Below, piece by piece: positions 42,341 to 50,928 of a stretch of 64,000 nucleotides of DNA. Each line of letters starts with the position of its first letter. Positions within the stretch are counted from its first letter, which is position 1. Location of the stretch: the NCBI GenBank assembly GCA_016707075.1, contig JADJII010000007.1:62001-126000 (forward strand). Direction: 5' to 3'. The notes under the pieces were generated by a model. It did not search any database and had not been told where the DNA came from. It saw only the letters and a program-made list of their open reading frames with translations. The stretch is from Egaibacter danicus. GTDB lineage: Bacteria; Pseudomonadota; Gammaproteobacteria; Burkholderiales; Burkholderiaceae_C. The position numbers were made by a program, and so were the translations under genes.

Positions 42341-42877
42341 ATGAAACTCATCACGAACAACAGAATCAGCCTGATCATCGCAGCAGCCATCGCTGGTGCG
42401 ATCCTGGCAGCCTGCCAGTCCGCACCTCCTCCTCCCCCACCTGCAGCACCTGCTCCTGCACCCGTTGCCATGCCCAAGCCAGCACCTGTACCTCCCGCAC
42501 CGGTCGCTGTCGCGCCAGTTGCCCCGCTGGGCGCTACGTCTGGCGCTGGCACCCCACGCGACTACCGCCGTGACGCCGCAGGCCATTTGTATCGACAAAA
42601 TGGCAACCGTATCTTCAAAGGCAAGATGCCACCGCTCCTTTATGCGGTGGGTGTGCTGAATGTGGAAATCGACAGTCGGGGCAATGTCGTATCAACCAAC
42701 TGGATGCGGGCGCCTTCCCATGCTCCTGAAGTCATGGCCGAGATTCTTCGCACCGTTCGCGCAGCTGCGCCTTACCCGGCTCCCGTTCGCATGGGCCGCG
42801 TAACCTATACCGACACGTGGTTGTGGGAAAAAAGCGGACGCTTCCAACTGGATACCCTGACCGAAGGTCAACTTTAG
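42341..42877 (+). CDS. Lipoprotein with proline-rich linker and TonB-like C-terminus
   Basis: A 178-aa protein: signal peptide with lipobox ILAAC (about residue 25), a Pro/Ala linker of about 45 residues (APAPAPVAMPKPAP...), and a C-terminal domain with LYAVGVLNVEIDSRGNVVSTNWMR and ILRTVRAAAPYP, resembling the TonB C-terminal fold. Outer-membrane or periplasmic energy-transfer-type protein by analogy. GGAG precedes the ATG at 42341. No purine link is evident. Confidence 0.75.
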   Translation: MKLITNNRISLIIAAAIAGAILAACQSAPPPPPPAAPAPAPVAMPKPAPVPPAPVAVAPVAPLGATSGAGTPRDYRRDAAGHLYRQNGNRIFKGKMPPLLYAVGVLNVEIDSRGNVVSTNWMRAPSHAPEVMAEILRTVRAAAPYPAPVRMGRVTYTDTWLWEKSGRFQLDTLTEGQL

Positions 42878-42912
42878 GAATTCGGCGGCTCTGACCCCTG
42901 GCACAGGGAACA

Positions 42913-43266
42913 TCACGAGCCCCGATAGGTTGAGTAGCTCCAGGGGCTGACCAGCAGCGGCACATGGTAGTGCTGGTCAGTATGGGCGACGCCAAAGTCC
43001 AGACTAACCCTGTTCAGGAAGTTGGGCTCGGGCAGCACCACGCCACGGTCCCTGAAATACCCCTGTACGTCGAAAACCAGCCGGTAGGTACCGGCGCGAA
43101 GGCTGGCGTTGTCATACAGCAGCCCGTCAGGGTTGCGGCCATCCTGGTTCAGGACAAAACGCTTGACCAGTGTGGCCGAGTCGCCGTGTGTGGTGTACAA
43201 CGCCACGGCCATGCCCGCGGCGGGGCATCCATGCATGGTGTCCAGTACGTGTGTGCTCAAGCCCAT
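42913..43266 (-). CDS. uraH: 5-Hydroxyisourate hydrolase
   Basis: A 117-aa transthyretin-like protein converting 5-hydroxyisourate to OHCU, following PuuD. It starts MGLSTHVLDTMHGCPAAGMAV, with active-site His and Arg segments, and ends with YRGS, the family's terminal motif. AAGGA precedes the ATG at 43266; the open frame extends further upstream but shows no family residues. The GntR palindrome is 75 bp upstream of its start. Confidence 0.95.
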   Translation of the reverse strand: MGLSTHVLDTMHGCPAAGMAVALYTTHGDSATLVKRFVLNQDGRNPDGLLYDNASLRAGTYRLVFDVQGYFRDRGVVLPEPNFLNRVSLDFGVAHTDQHYHVPLLVSPWSYSTYRGS

Positions 43267-43340
43267 ATTGCGTCCTTGATTTGAATCCCCGACAACCCGC
43301 GCCCCCTGTATTGAAACAGGGATTTGATGCGCGGAGACCG

Positions 43341-43356
43341 AAAGTGTATACACTTT
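43341..43356. promoter_or_regulatory. GntR-type operator, site 2 (uraH/gntR)
   Basis: AAAGTGTATACACTTT, identical to site 1, between divergent uraH and gntR. It ends 14 bp before the first possible gntR start, so it could autoregulate gntR and control uraH. Confidence 0.8.
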
Positions 43357-43370
43357 TTGCGTTTGACGCT

Positions 43371-44048
43371 ATGATGAGGCTCATGGAAGCATCATCTACT
43401 GCGTTGATCGTTCAGGCCCTCACCAAGGCCATTGTGGAGCACCGTCTCCAGCCCGGCAGCAAGCTGGCCGAGCAGAAACTCGCTGACCACTTTGGCGTGT
43501 CCCGTACGCTGGTTCGCCAGGCCCTGCTGCAGTTGTCCCAACACCAGCTGGTCACGCTGGAGCCAGCTCGCGGCGCCTTTGTGGCCGCCCCTTCTGTGAC
43601 CGAAGCCAGGCAGGTCTTTGCGGTACGCCGCATGCTGGAGACCGAGATGACCCGCGCCTTTGTGCGCCAGGTGACGCCCGCCAAGATCAAGGCCCTGAAA
43701 GAACACGTGGCCCAGGAAAAGCTGGCCGTGCAACGGGAGGATGCGTCAGGGCGCACCGAGCTTCTGGGCGACTTTCATGTGCGTATTGCCGAGCTCATGG
43801 GCAACGATGTGCTGGCGCAACTGCTGAGCCAGCTGATCTCACGCTGTGCGCTGATCACCCTCATGTACCAGACCTCGCGGGCAGCCGAGCATTCCAACGA
43901 CGAGCACGTCGAAATCGTGAAAGCGCTGGCCGCGAAGGATGAAGAACTGTCGGTGCGGTTGATGAACGAGCATCTGATGCATGTGGAAGAGAACCTGACC
44001 TTCGACCGCAAGATCCCCACCAACGACATTTCAATGGCCCTGTCCTGA
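43371..44048 (+). CDS. GntR-family (FadR/FCD) transcriptional regulator of urate catabolism
   Basis: A 225-aa GntR regulator: winged helix-turn-helix (LAEQKLADHFGVSRTLVRQALLQLSQHQLV) and a C-terminal FCD all-helical domain binding an acidic effector with metal. It is next to puuE and divergent from uraH, with a perfect palindrome in its promoter. Start codons at 43371, 43374 and 43383 are all possible; a GAGG lies before 43383. An effector such as urate, allantoin or allantoate is inferred, not shown. Confidence 0.87.
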   Translation: MMRLMEASSTALIVQALTKAIVEHRLQPGSKLAEQKLADHFGVSRTLVRQALLQLSQHQLVTLEPARGAFVAAPSVTEARQVFAVRRMLETEMTRAFVRQVTPAKIKALKEHVAQEKLAVQREDASGRTELLGDFHVRIAELMGNDVLAQLLSQLISRCALITLMYQTSRAAEHSNDEHVEIVKALAAKDEELSVRLMNEHLMHVEENLTFDRKIPTNDISMALS

Positions 44049-44059
44049 GAGAACCTGCC

Positions 44060-45040
44060 ATGACCAGTGCCGCTTACGATTCCACCGCTTCCTACCCCCG
44101 TGATCTCGCTGGCTACGGGCGCAACCCGCCGCATGCGCAATGGCCCAATCAGGCGCGCATTGCCGTTCAATTTGTGCTGAACTACGAAGAAGGCGGTGAA
44201 AACGCCGTGCTCCATGGCGACCCGGCATCCGAGCAATTTCTGTCAGAAATGTTCAACCCGGCAGCCTTCACGGCCCGGCATATGAGCATGGAAGGCATTT
44301 ATGAATATGGCTCGCGTGCCGGTGTATGGCGCATCCTGCGGGAGTTTGAAAAACGTGGTCTTCCGTTGACTGTGTTTGGTGTGGGCATGGCGTTGCAGCG
44401 TCACCCTGAGTTGACGGCCGCCTTTGTCGAACTGGGCCACGAGATTGCCTGCCACGGCTGGCGCTGGATCAGCTACCAGAACATGGACGAAGCGACCGAG
44501 CGGGAACACATGCGCATCGGCATGGACATCATCCGCGAGCTGACCGGCGAGCGACCCTTGGGCTGGTACACCGGGCGCGACAGCCCCAACACGCACCGTC
44601 TGGTCGCCGATTACGGCGGTTTTGAATATGACAGCGACTATTACGGTGATGACTTGCCATTCTGGATGAGCGTCAAGAAAACCGATGGCCGTGTCGTACC
44701 GCAGCTCATCGTTCCCTACACGCTGGACACCAATGACATGCGTTTCTCATCTGCGCAGGGTTTTGCCCAGGGCGATGATTTCTTTACTTACCTGAAGGAC
44801 AGCTTTGATGTGTTGTACGCCGAGGGCGATCCAGCAGGCATCAACGCGCCCAAGATGCTCAGCATTGGCATGCATTGCCGGTTGCTGGGCCGGCCCGGCC
44901 GCATGCGGTCCCTGCAGAAGTTTCTGGACTACATCCAGAGCCATTCCCACGTCTGGATTTGCCGCCGGCTCGACATCGCCCGGCACTGGACTAAAACAAA
45001 CCCCTATCCGGCCGCACCGTCAGCCGCAAGCAAAGGCTGA
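44060..45040 (+). CDS. puuE: Allantoinase PuuE (polysaccharide-deacetylase family)
   Basis: A 326-aa metal-dependent hydrolase opening allantoin to allantoate. The NodB-like domain has GRDSPNTHRL, HEIACHGWRW and the PuuE-specific FEYDSDYYGDDLPFW segment; it is not related to classical AllB allantoinase. Follows gntR by 11 bp and runs into uraD-allC, so a gntR-puuE-uraD/allC-M20 operon is likely. Confidence 0.93.
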   Translation: MTSAAYDSTASYPRDLAGYGRNPPHAQWPNQARIAVQFVLNYEEGGENAVLHGDPASEQFLSEMFNPAAFTARHMSMEGIYEYGSRAGVWRILREFEKRGLPLTVFGVGMALQRHPELTAAFVELGHEIACHGWRWISYQNMDEATEREHMRIGMDIIRELTGERPLGWYTGRDSPNTHRLVADYGGFEYDSDYYGDDLPFWMSVKKTDGRVVPQLIVPYTLDTNDMRFSSAQGFAQGDDFFTYLKDSFDVLYAEGDPAGINAPKMLSIGMHCRLLGRPGRMRSLQKFLDYIQSHSHVWICRRLDIARHWTKTNPYPAAPSAASKG

Positions 45041-45043
45041 ATC

Positions 45044-46816
45044 ATGCCGCTGAGCCTGAACCAACTCAACAGTGCGCCGCCAGCCGAGGCCGCGCAGATG
45101 CTTGACGGTCTGTATGAGCATTCCCCCTGGATCGCCGGGCAGGCGGTGACCCAGCGGCCGTTTCGTTCGCTGGCGCATCTGAAGCACACGATGGTGAAGG
45201 TGCTGAACGCTGCAGGCCGTGACGCCCAGCTGGCTTTGATTCGTGCCCACCCCGAACTGGCCGGCAAGGCCATGGTCAACAAGTCACTCACAGCCGAGTC
45301 AACCCATGAGCAAGGCAAGGCCGGCCTGACCGATTGCACGCCTGAAGAGTTCGCCAGGATCCAGCAACTCAATGCCGACTACAACGCGAAATTCGGCTTC
45401 CCGTTCATCCTGGCTGTGCGGGGTGCACGGGGTACCGGGCTGAGCAAGCAGCAGATCATCGACACGTTTGAGCGTCGCCTGCATGGGCATCCCGGCTTCG
45501 AGTTGCAGGAGTGCCTGCGCAACATTCATCGCATCGTCGAAATCCGCCTGAACGACAAATTCGGCGTCGAACCGATCATCGGCAATCTGGTGTGGGACTG
45601 GCATGAGGCACTGGCTGCGTACACCGATCCGGGTTACGCTGAAAAAGGGCAGCTCACGGTGACTTATCTGACGGACGCCCACCGGGCGTGCGCCGCCCAG
45701 ATCAAGATCCAGATGCTGGAGTGCGGCTTTGACGACGTGCGCATTGACGCGGTTGGCAATGTGGTGGGGCGCTACCTTGCCAGCGAACCATCCGCCAAAA
45801 CTTTGCTGACCGGATCGCATTACGACACCGTTCGAAACGGCGGCAAATACGACGGTCGCCTGGGTATTTTTGTGCCCATGGCCTGCGTGCGCGAACTCAA
45901 ACGCCTGGGCAAGCGGCTCCCCTTTCACTTTGAAGTGGTGGGATTTGCCGAGGAAGAGGGCCAGCGCTACAAAGCCACTTTTCTGGGCTCCGGTGCATTG
46001 GTGGGTCAGTTCGATTCCCGCTGGCTTGACCAGAAAGACGGCGACGGCATTTCCATGCGGGAAGCCATGGCCCATGCAGGACTCAACATCGATGACATTG
46101 CCGGGCTGACACGCGATCCGTCCGGGTATCTCGGCTTTGTCGAAGTGCATATCGAACAGGGTCCGGTTCTGAACGAGCTGGATTTACCGCTGGGCGTGGT
46201 CACATCCATCAACGCCAGCGCACGCTACGCTGTGGAGGTTATCGGCACCGCCTGCCACGCCGGCACCACCCCGATGGACCGGCGCAGCGATGCGGCGGCG
46301 GCAGTAGCGGAAGTCATTCTTGCGGCTGAAAGACGGGCCGAGCAGGACGGTGACTCGGTCGCCACCGTGGGCCAACTGCTGGTGCCCAGCGGGTCCATCA
46401 ACGTGGTGCCGGGGCGCTGCCAGTTCACGCTTGACATGCGCGCACCGAGCAACGGACAGCGTGATGCCCTGGTGAATGACATCCTCGCATCATTGGCCAC
46501 CACTTGTGAGCGCCGCCAGGTGCGCTACACGCTGGAAGAAACGATGCGTGCGTCGGCAGCCCCAAGTGCGCCGGAATGGCAAAAGCGCTGGGAGCGCGCG
46601 GTCGATGCCCTGGGTGTTCCACTGCATTGCATGCCCAGCGGCGCGGGCCATGACGCCATGAAGCTGTTTGAAGTGATGCCCCAGGCCATGCTGTTTGTGC
46701 GCGGCCAAAACTCGGGTATCAGCCACAACCCGCTGGAATCAACCACCAGCGACGACATGCAACTCGCGGTTGACGCCTTTTCCCTGCTGCTTGAAAACCT
46801 GGCTGCCGAATTCTGA
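45044..46816 (+). CDS. Fused OHCU decarboxylase / allantoate amidohydrolase
   Basis: A 590-aa bifunctional protein. Residues 1-170 are UraD, which decarboxylates OHCU to S-allantoin (NQLNSAPPAEAAQMLDGLYEHSPW, IRAHPELAGK, PFILAVRG). From about residue 180 it is an M20-type amidase like AllC (TGSHYDTVRNGGKYDGRLG, FAEEEGQRY, HIEQGPVL, GHDAMKLFEVMP), hydrolysing allantoate to ureidoglycine, ammonia and CO2. Starting 3 bp after puuE, it catalyses the steps before and after PuuE. The fusion can pass product only through PuuE. Confidence 0.93.
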   Translation: MPLSLNQLNSAPPAEAAQMLDGLYEHSPWIAGQAVTQRPFRSLAHLKHTMVKVLNAAGRDAQLALIRAHPELAGKAMVNKSLTAESTHEQGKAGLTDCTPEEFARIQQLNADYNAKFGFPFILAVRGARGTGLSKQQIIDTFERRLHGHPGFELQECLRNIHRIVEIRLNDKFGVEPIIGNLVWDWHEALAAYTDPGYAEKGQLTVTYLTDAHRACAAQIKIQMLECGFDDVRIDAVGNVVGRYLASEPSAKTLLTGSHYDTVRNGGKYDGRLGIFVPMACVRELKRLGKRLPFHFEVVGFAEEEGQRYKATFLGSGALVGQFDSRWLDQKDGDGISMREAMAHAGLNIDDIAGLTRDPSGYLGFVEVHIEQGPVLNELDLPLGVVTSINASARYAVEVIGTACHAGTTPMDRRSDAAAAVAEVILAAERRAEQDGDSVATVGQLLVPSGSINVVPGRCQFTLDMRAPSNGQRDALVNDILASLATTCERRQVRYTLEETMRASAAPSAPEWQKRWERAVDALGVPLHCMPSGAGHDAMKLFEVMPQAMLFVRGQNSGISHNPLESTTSDDMQLAVDAFSLLLENLAAEF

Positions 46817-46837
46817 TTTTCTTACGTACTGAACCTT

Positions 46838-48061
46838 ATGAATACCTACGAACAACTCGATGCCTGGATTGATGCCCACTTTGACGAGCAAGTGCGCTTT
46901 CTGCAGGAACTGATCCGCGTGCCGACCGACACACCGCCCGGCAACAATGCGCCCCACGCCGAGCGCACGGCTGAGCTGCTGCACGGCTTCGGGCTGGATG
47001 CCGAGAAGCATCCTGTGCCGGAAGCCGAAGTCAAAGCGTTCGGGCTGGAAAGCGTCACCAACCTGGTCGTACGCCGGAAATACGGCCCCGGCAAAACCGT
47101 GCTGCTCAACGCGCATGGCGATGTGGTGCCCCCCGGGGAAGGCTGGACCAAGAACCCCTATGGCGGCGAGATTGAGAACGGCAAAATTTACGGGCGTGCG
47201 GCAGCCGTCAGCAAGTGCGATTTTTCTACCTATGCCTTTGCCGTGCGCGCACTGGAAGCCGTTGCCAAACCGAAGACAGGCAGCGTGGAGCTGCTGTTCA
47301 CCTACGACGAAGAGTTTGGTGGCGAGGTGGGGCCCGAGTGGCTGCTCAAACACAAGATCATCAAGCCCGATTTGATGATTGCCGCAGGTTTCAGCTACCA
47401 GGTCATCACGGCGCACAACGGCTGTTTGCAGATGGAAGTCACCGTGCACGGCAAGATGGCGCATGCCGCCATTCCGGAATCGGGTGTGGACGCCATGCAG
47501 GCGGCAGTCAGCATCCTCAGCGCGCTTTACCATCAAAACACGCTGTACAAACAAATCAGCTCCGAAGTGGCCGGCATCAACCATCCGTATCTGAACGTCG
47601 GCATGATTGAAGGTGGCACCAACACCAACGTGGTGCCCGGTCGCGTGACGTTCAAGCTGGACCGGCGCATGATTCCCGAGGAGAACCCGGCCGAAGTGGA
47701 AGCCACCCTGCGCAAGATCATCACCGATACCGCTGCGCAGCATGCAGGCGTGACCGTGGATATCAAACGCATGCTACTCGCCAATGCCATGCGGCCGCTG
47801 CCCGGCAACAAACCACTGGTAGACGCCATCCAGAAGCACGGCGAGCAGGTGTTTGGCGAAAAGATTCCCGCGCTGGGAACACCGCTGTACACCGACGTGC
47901 GCCTGTTCTGTGAGGCCGGCATTCCCGGGGTCATTTACGGCGCCGGGCCACGCACGGTGCTGGAGTCGCACGCCAAGCGCGCCGACGAGCGGCTGGAGCT
48001 GGAAGACCTGCGCCGTGCTACCAAGGTGATTGCCCGCACCCTGAGCGATCTGCTGGGCTGA
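46838..48061 (+). CDS. M20-family peptidase/amidohydrolase (ArgE/DapE type)
   Basis: A 407-aa zinc hydrolase: NAHGDVVPPGEGW (first metal ligands), TYDEEFGGEVGP (catalytic Glu), the dimerisation domain with GCLQMEVTVHGKMAHAA and GGTNTNVVPG, and a C-terminal ligand in a TDVRLFCEAGIP context. ArgE/DapE/ACY1/CPG2-type proteins cleave amide bonds. It is the last gene of the puuE operon, 21 bp after uraD-allC, so a ureidoglycolate or ureidoglycine amide is a candidate substrate (inference). Confidence 0.78.
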   Translation: MNTYEQLDAWIDAHFDEQVRFLQELIRVPTDTPPGNNAPHAERTAELLHGFGLDAEKHPVPEAEVKAFGLESVTNLVVRRKYGPGKTVLLNAHGDVVPPGEGWTKNPYGGEIENGKIYGRAAAVSKCDFSTYAFAVRALEAVAKPKTGSVELLFTYDEEFGGEVGPEWLLKHKIIKPDLMIAAGFSYQVITAHNGCLQMEVTVHGKMAHAAIPESGVDAMQAAVSILSALYHQNTLYKQISSEVAGINHPYLNVGMIEGGTNTNVVPGRVTFKLDRRMIPEENPAEVEATLRKIITDTAAQHAGVTVDIKRMLLANAMRPLPGNKPLVDAIQKHGEQVFGEKIPALGTPLYTDVRLFCEAGIPGVIYGAGPRTVLESHAKRADERLELEDLRRATKVIARTLSDLLG

Positions 48062-48116
48062 CCTGCCCCACACCGCCTGTTCATTCAGGCACTAAAAGTT
48101 AAAAGCGCGCCGCCCG

Positions 48117-48151
48117 AAACCCCATGAATGCCCGCGGCATTCTGGGGTTTT
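48117..48151 (+). terminator. Intrinsic terminator after the M20 gene
   Basis: AAACCCCATGAATGCC pairs with GGCATTCTGGGGTTT around a CGC loop and is followed by TTTCCC. It closes the gntR-puuE operon. The downstream permease has its own promoter. Confidence 0.8.
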
Positions 48152-48171
48152 CCCTTATCTGGATTATGGCC

Positions 48172-48187
48172 AAAGTGTATACAGTTT
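48172..48187. promoter_or_regulatory. GntR-type operator, site 3 (NCS2 permease)
   Basis: AAAGTGTATACAGTTT differs from the perfect palindrome at one position (C to G) and lies 86 bp before the permease start. It probably puts purine import under the same regulator. Confidence 0.65.
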
Positions 48188-48273
48188 AGCGTACAGAGTG
48201 AAGAACAATATTCATATCTGAAATCTGGACCCTGCTTTTTTCGATCCCTGCTTTCTTCTTCAGGAGACACCAC

Positions 48274-49797
48274 ATGGCTAACCCATCAGTCCACCCCGTG
48301 GACGAGCGCCTGCCCACAGGCAAACTGACCGCCCTTGGCCTGCAACACGTACTGGTGATGTACGCCGGTGCGGTGGCTGTGCCACTCATCGTGGGCCGCG
48401 CACTCAAGCTCAGCCCCGAGCAGGTCGCCATGCTGATCTCGGCCGACCTGTTCTGCTGCGGTCTGGTCACGCTGATCCAGTCACTGGGCGCCACACAATG
48501 GTTTGGCATCAAGCTGCCGGTGATGATGGGGGTAACCTTTGCGTCCGTCGCACCAATGGTTGCCATGGCCAACAGCCTGCCCGGTGTGGAAGGTGCGGGG
48601 TTGATCTTCGGCTCCATCATTGGCGCGGGCGTCATCTCCATCCTGATCGCGCCCATAGTCAGCCGCATGCTGCGCTTCTTTCCGCCGGTGGTCACGGGCA
48701 CCATCATTGCGGTCATCGGTATCAGCCTGATGCGCATTGGCATCAACTGGATTTTTGGCAACCCATTCGGCCCCACCGCCCCCAGCGTGGTGAACCCCGA
48801 ACATGCCAAGTGGCTGGCCGATGTGGGCGGCATGGCCAATGCGGCGGTCACGCCCGCTGCGGGCGCCAGCGCACCCGCAGCCTCGGTGGTGCCAGCCATT
48901 CCCAAAGGCCTGGCGCTAGTCGGCTCGGTGCCCAACCCAAAATACGCACAGATGCCGCACATCATCATTGCCAGCATCGTGCTGGTGTCCATCCTGCTGA
49001 TTGCCAAATACGCCAAAGGCTTCATCGCCAACATCTCGGTGCTGCTGGGCATCATTCTGGGCGGTGTCATCGCAACAATGGCCGGGCTGATGACGTTCGA
49101 GAGAGTAGCCAAGGCGGGCTGGTTTGATCTGGTGCTGCCGTTTGAGATCGCCACACCGGTGTTTGACCCCATCCTCATCCTCACGATGACGCTGGTGATG
49201 ATTGTGGTGATGATCGAATCCACCGGCATGTTCCTCGCGCTGGGCGACATGACGGGCAGGAAGATCGACCAGAAAGCATTGGCGGCCGGCCTGCGAACGG
49301 ATGGTCTGGGCACGCTGATTGGCGGTATTTTCAACACTTTCCCCTACACCAGCTTCTCGCAAAACGTGGGTCTGGTGGGCGTAACCGGCGTGAAGAGCCG
49401 CTTTGTCTGCGTGGCAGGCGGCATCATCCTGATCATTCTGGGCCTGTTGCCGAAGATGGCCGCGCTGGTGGAATCGCTGCCCACCTTCGTACTCGGCGGC
49501 GCCGGGTTGGTGATGTTCGGCATGGTGGCGGCCACCGGTATCCGCATCCTGGGCGGTGTGGATTACAAGGGCAACCGCAATAACCTGTTCATCGTCGCCA
49601 TCTCCATCGGCATCGGCATGATTCCGCTGATTGCACCCAACTTCAAGCAGTGGATGCCGCACAACATTCATCCGCTGATCGAGTCGGGCATTCTGCTGGC
49701 GTCCATCAGCGCTGTCGCACTGAACCTGTACTTCAACGGTGCGCGCGGGGATGGCTCGGACGCTATCGAAGCAGCCAGGCAGGCCGACGCTCACTGA
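48274..49797 (+). CDS. NCS2-family purine (xanthine/urate) permease
   Basis: A 507-aa proton- or sodium-coupled nucleobase transporter with about 12-14 hydrophobic segments. Family features include GLQHVLVMYAGAVAVPL, the substrate-site motif ESTGMFLALGDMTG, and NTFPYTSFSQNVGLVGVTGVKSR. NCS2 members carry uracil, xanthine or urate; the purine context favours xanthine/urate. An extended loop near residues 170-225 has an Ala-rich run. GGAG precedes the start, and a GntR-type operator lies upstream. Confidence 0.88.
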   Translation: MANPSVHPVDERLPTGKLTALGLQHVLVMYAGAVAVPLIVGRALKLSPEQVAMLISADLFCCGLVTLIQSLGATQWFGIKLPVMMGVTFASVAPMVAMANSLPGVEGAGLIFGSIIGAGVISILIAPIVSRMLRFFPPVVTGTIIAVIGISLMRIGINWIFGNPFGPTAPSVVNPEHAKWLADVGGMANAAVTPAAGASAPAASVVPAIPKGLALVGSVPNPKYAQMPHIIIASIVLVSILLIAKYAKGFIANISVLLGIILGGVIATMAGLMTFERVAKAGWFDLVLPFEIATPVFDPILILTMTLVMIVVMIESTGMFLALGDMTGRKIDQKALAAGLRTDGLGTLIGGIFNTFPYTSFSQNVGLVGVTGVKSRFVCVAGGIILIILGLLPKMAALVESLPTFVLGGAGLVMFGMVAATGIRILGGVDYKGNRNNLFIVAISIGIGMIPLIAPNFKQWMPHNIHPLIESGILLASISAVALNLYFNGARGDGSDAIEAARQADAH

Positions 49798-49814
49798 TGG
49801 CGCAAGAAGGAATT

Positions 49815-49863
49815 GCTATATATTTGATAGCTTTTCACGCATATCTGACGAGAGCTAGAGGCC
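49815..49863 (+). repeat. Dispersed palindromic repeat, copy 11 (intergenic)
   Basis: The best intergenic copy: head GCTATATATTTGATAGCT, tail TTTCACGCATATCTGACGAG then AGCTAGAGGCC, running on into ATTTGG. It lies between the permease stop and the convergent lysR stop and can fold into a small hairpin. Confidence 0.92.
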
Positions 49864-49889
49864 GATTTGGCCACTAAATATTGCCAAAA

Positions 49890-50804
49890 TCAGCCCCCGG
49901 GCAAGGTTTCCCACCAGCGTCCATTGAAGCGCCCCTGCAGGTACGCGACGAAGGCTTGGACCTTGCCGGGAACCAGTTTGGGTGACGGGTAAACCGCATG
50001 GATTTCCTGCTCGGGCAGGTTGTAGCCCTTCAGGATTTCTACCAGGCGACCGGACGCCAGCGAGTCGGCCGCCACGTACCACGGCAACGCCGCCACCCCG
50101 AGATGCGCGCGCGTAGCCGCCAGCACAGCGGACAGGTTGTTGGACCGGAAGCAGCCCGTCACCGGCACGGTCACGGCTTCGCCTTTGGGCGATTGCAGGC
50201 GCCACACATCGTCGCCCTGCACGCTACTGTAGATCAGGGCATTGCGCCCGCTCAGATCTGCGGGGCGTTTGGGGACGCCCTCTTCTTTGAGGTAACGCTC
50301 GGAGGCCACAACCAGCCAGGGGTTCATGCCCAGGTAGCGCGCGCCCAGTGAAGAATCTGCCAGCTTGCCCATGCGAATGGCCACGTCAATGCCCTGCGCC
50401 ACCAGATCGGTGTAGCGGTCTTCAAAACTCAGGTCCACTTGCACCAGCGGATGCTGCGCCATGAATTCCAGCGCCAGCGGCACGACGACACGCCGGCCAA
50501 ACGCCACCGATGTACCGATGCGCAGCATGCCCTGGGCCTGCGTCTGGCGCAGCCGGGCCACGTTTTCGGCCTCGTCTGCCTCACGCGCAATGATCTTGCA
50601 TTTCTCGAAATACAGTGCGCCAGACTCCGTCACACTCACGCCCCGCGTGTTGCGGTTGAGCAGCCGCACTTTGAGGCGCTCTTCCGTTGCCGACACCATC
50701 TTGGTGACGGTGGGCTGGGTGGTGGCAAATTCCTTTGCAGCCTTTGAAAAACTACCCGTTTCCACCACGCGCACAAACACCTGCATTGCCAGAAGCCGGT
50801 CCAT
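49890..50804 (-). CDS. LysR-family transcriptional regulator (glyoxylate genes)
   Basis: A 304-aa LysR regulator: helix-turn-helix in FVRVVETGSFSKAAKEFATTQPTVTKMVSATEERL and substrate-binding domain from about residue 90. Divergent from gcl with a perfect palindrome in between, so it is the likely activator or repressor of gcl-hyi-glxR. Effector unknown. ATG at 50804. Confidence 0.9.
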   Translation of the reverse strand: MDRLLAMQVFVRVVETGSFSKAAKEFATTQPTVTKMVSATEERLKVRLLNRNTRGVSVTESGALYFEKCKIIAREADEAENVARLRQTQAQGMLRIGTSVAFGRRVVVPLALEFMAQHPLVQVDLSFEDRYTDLVAQGIDVAIRMGKLADSSLGARYLGMNPWLVVASERYLKEEGVPKRPADLSGRNALIYSSVQGDDVWRLQSPKGEAVTVPVTGCFRSNNLSAVLAATRAHLGVAALPWYVAADSLASGRLVEILKGYNLPEQEIHAVYPSPKLVPGKVQAFVAYLQGRFNGRWWETLPGG

Positions 50805-50821
50805 GACTTAAATCCCTTATT

Positions 50822-50838
50822 TATTCCACAGTGGAATA
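50822..50838. promoter_or_regulatory. Perfect 17-bp palindrome between lysR and gcl
   Basis: TATTCCACAGTGGAATA is a perfect palindrome around a central A, 17 bp upstream of the lysR start and 90 bp upstream of gcl. Probably the LysR binding site, controlling both directions. Confidence 0.65.
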
Positions 50839-50928
50839 GATGTTATGGGCCACAGCCATCTATCGCAATGCTTTCCTTGTTTCTACAGTCCAACCCATCG
50901 TGCAACAAATCAGGATGGAGCAAAAATC

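Noticed and set aside
45299..46150. A 283-codon frame antisense to uraD-allC
   Set aside because: Shadow of a strongly conserved fusion protein.
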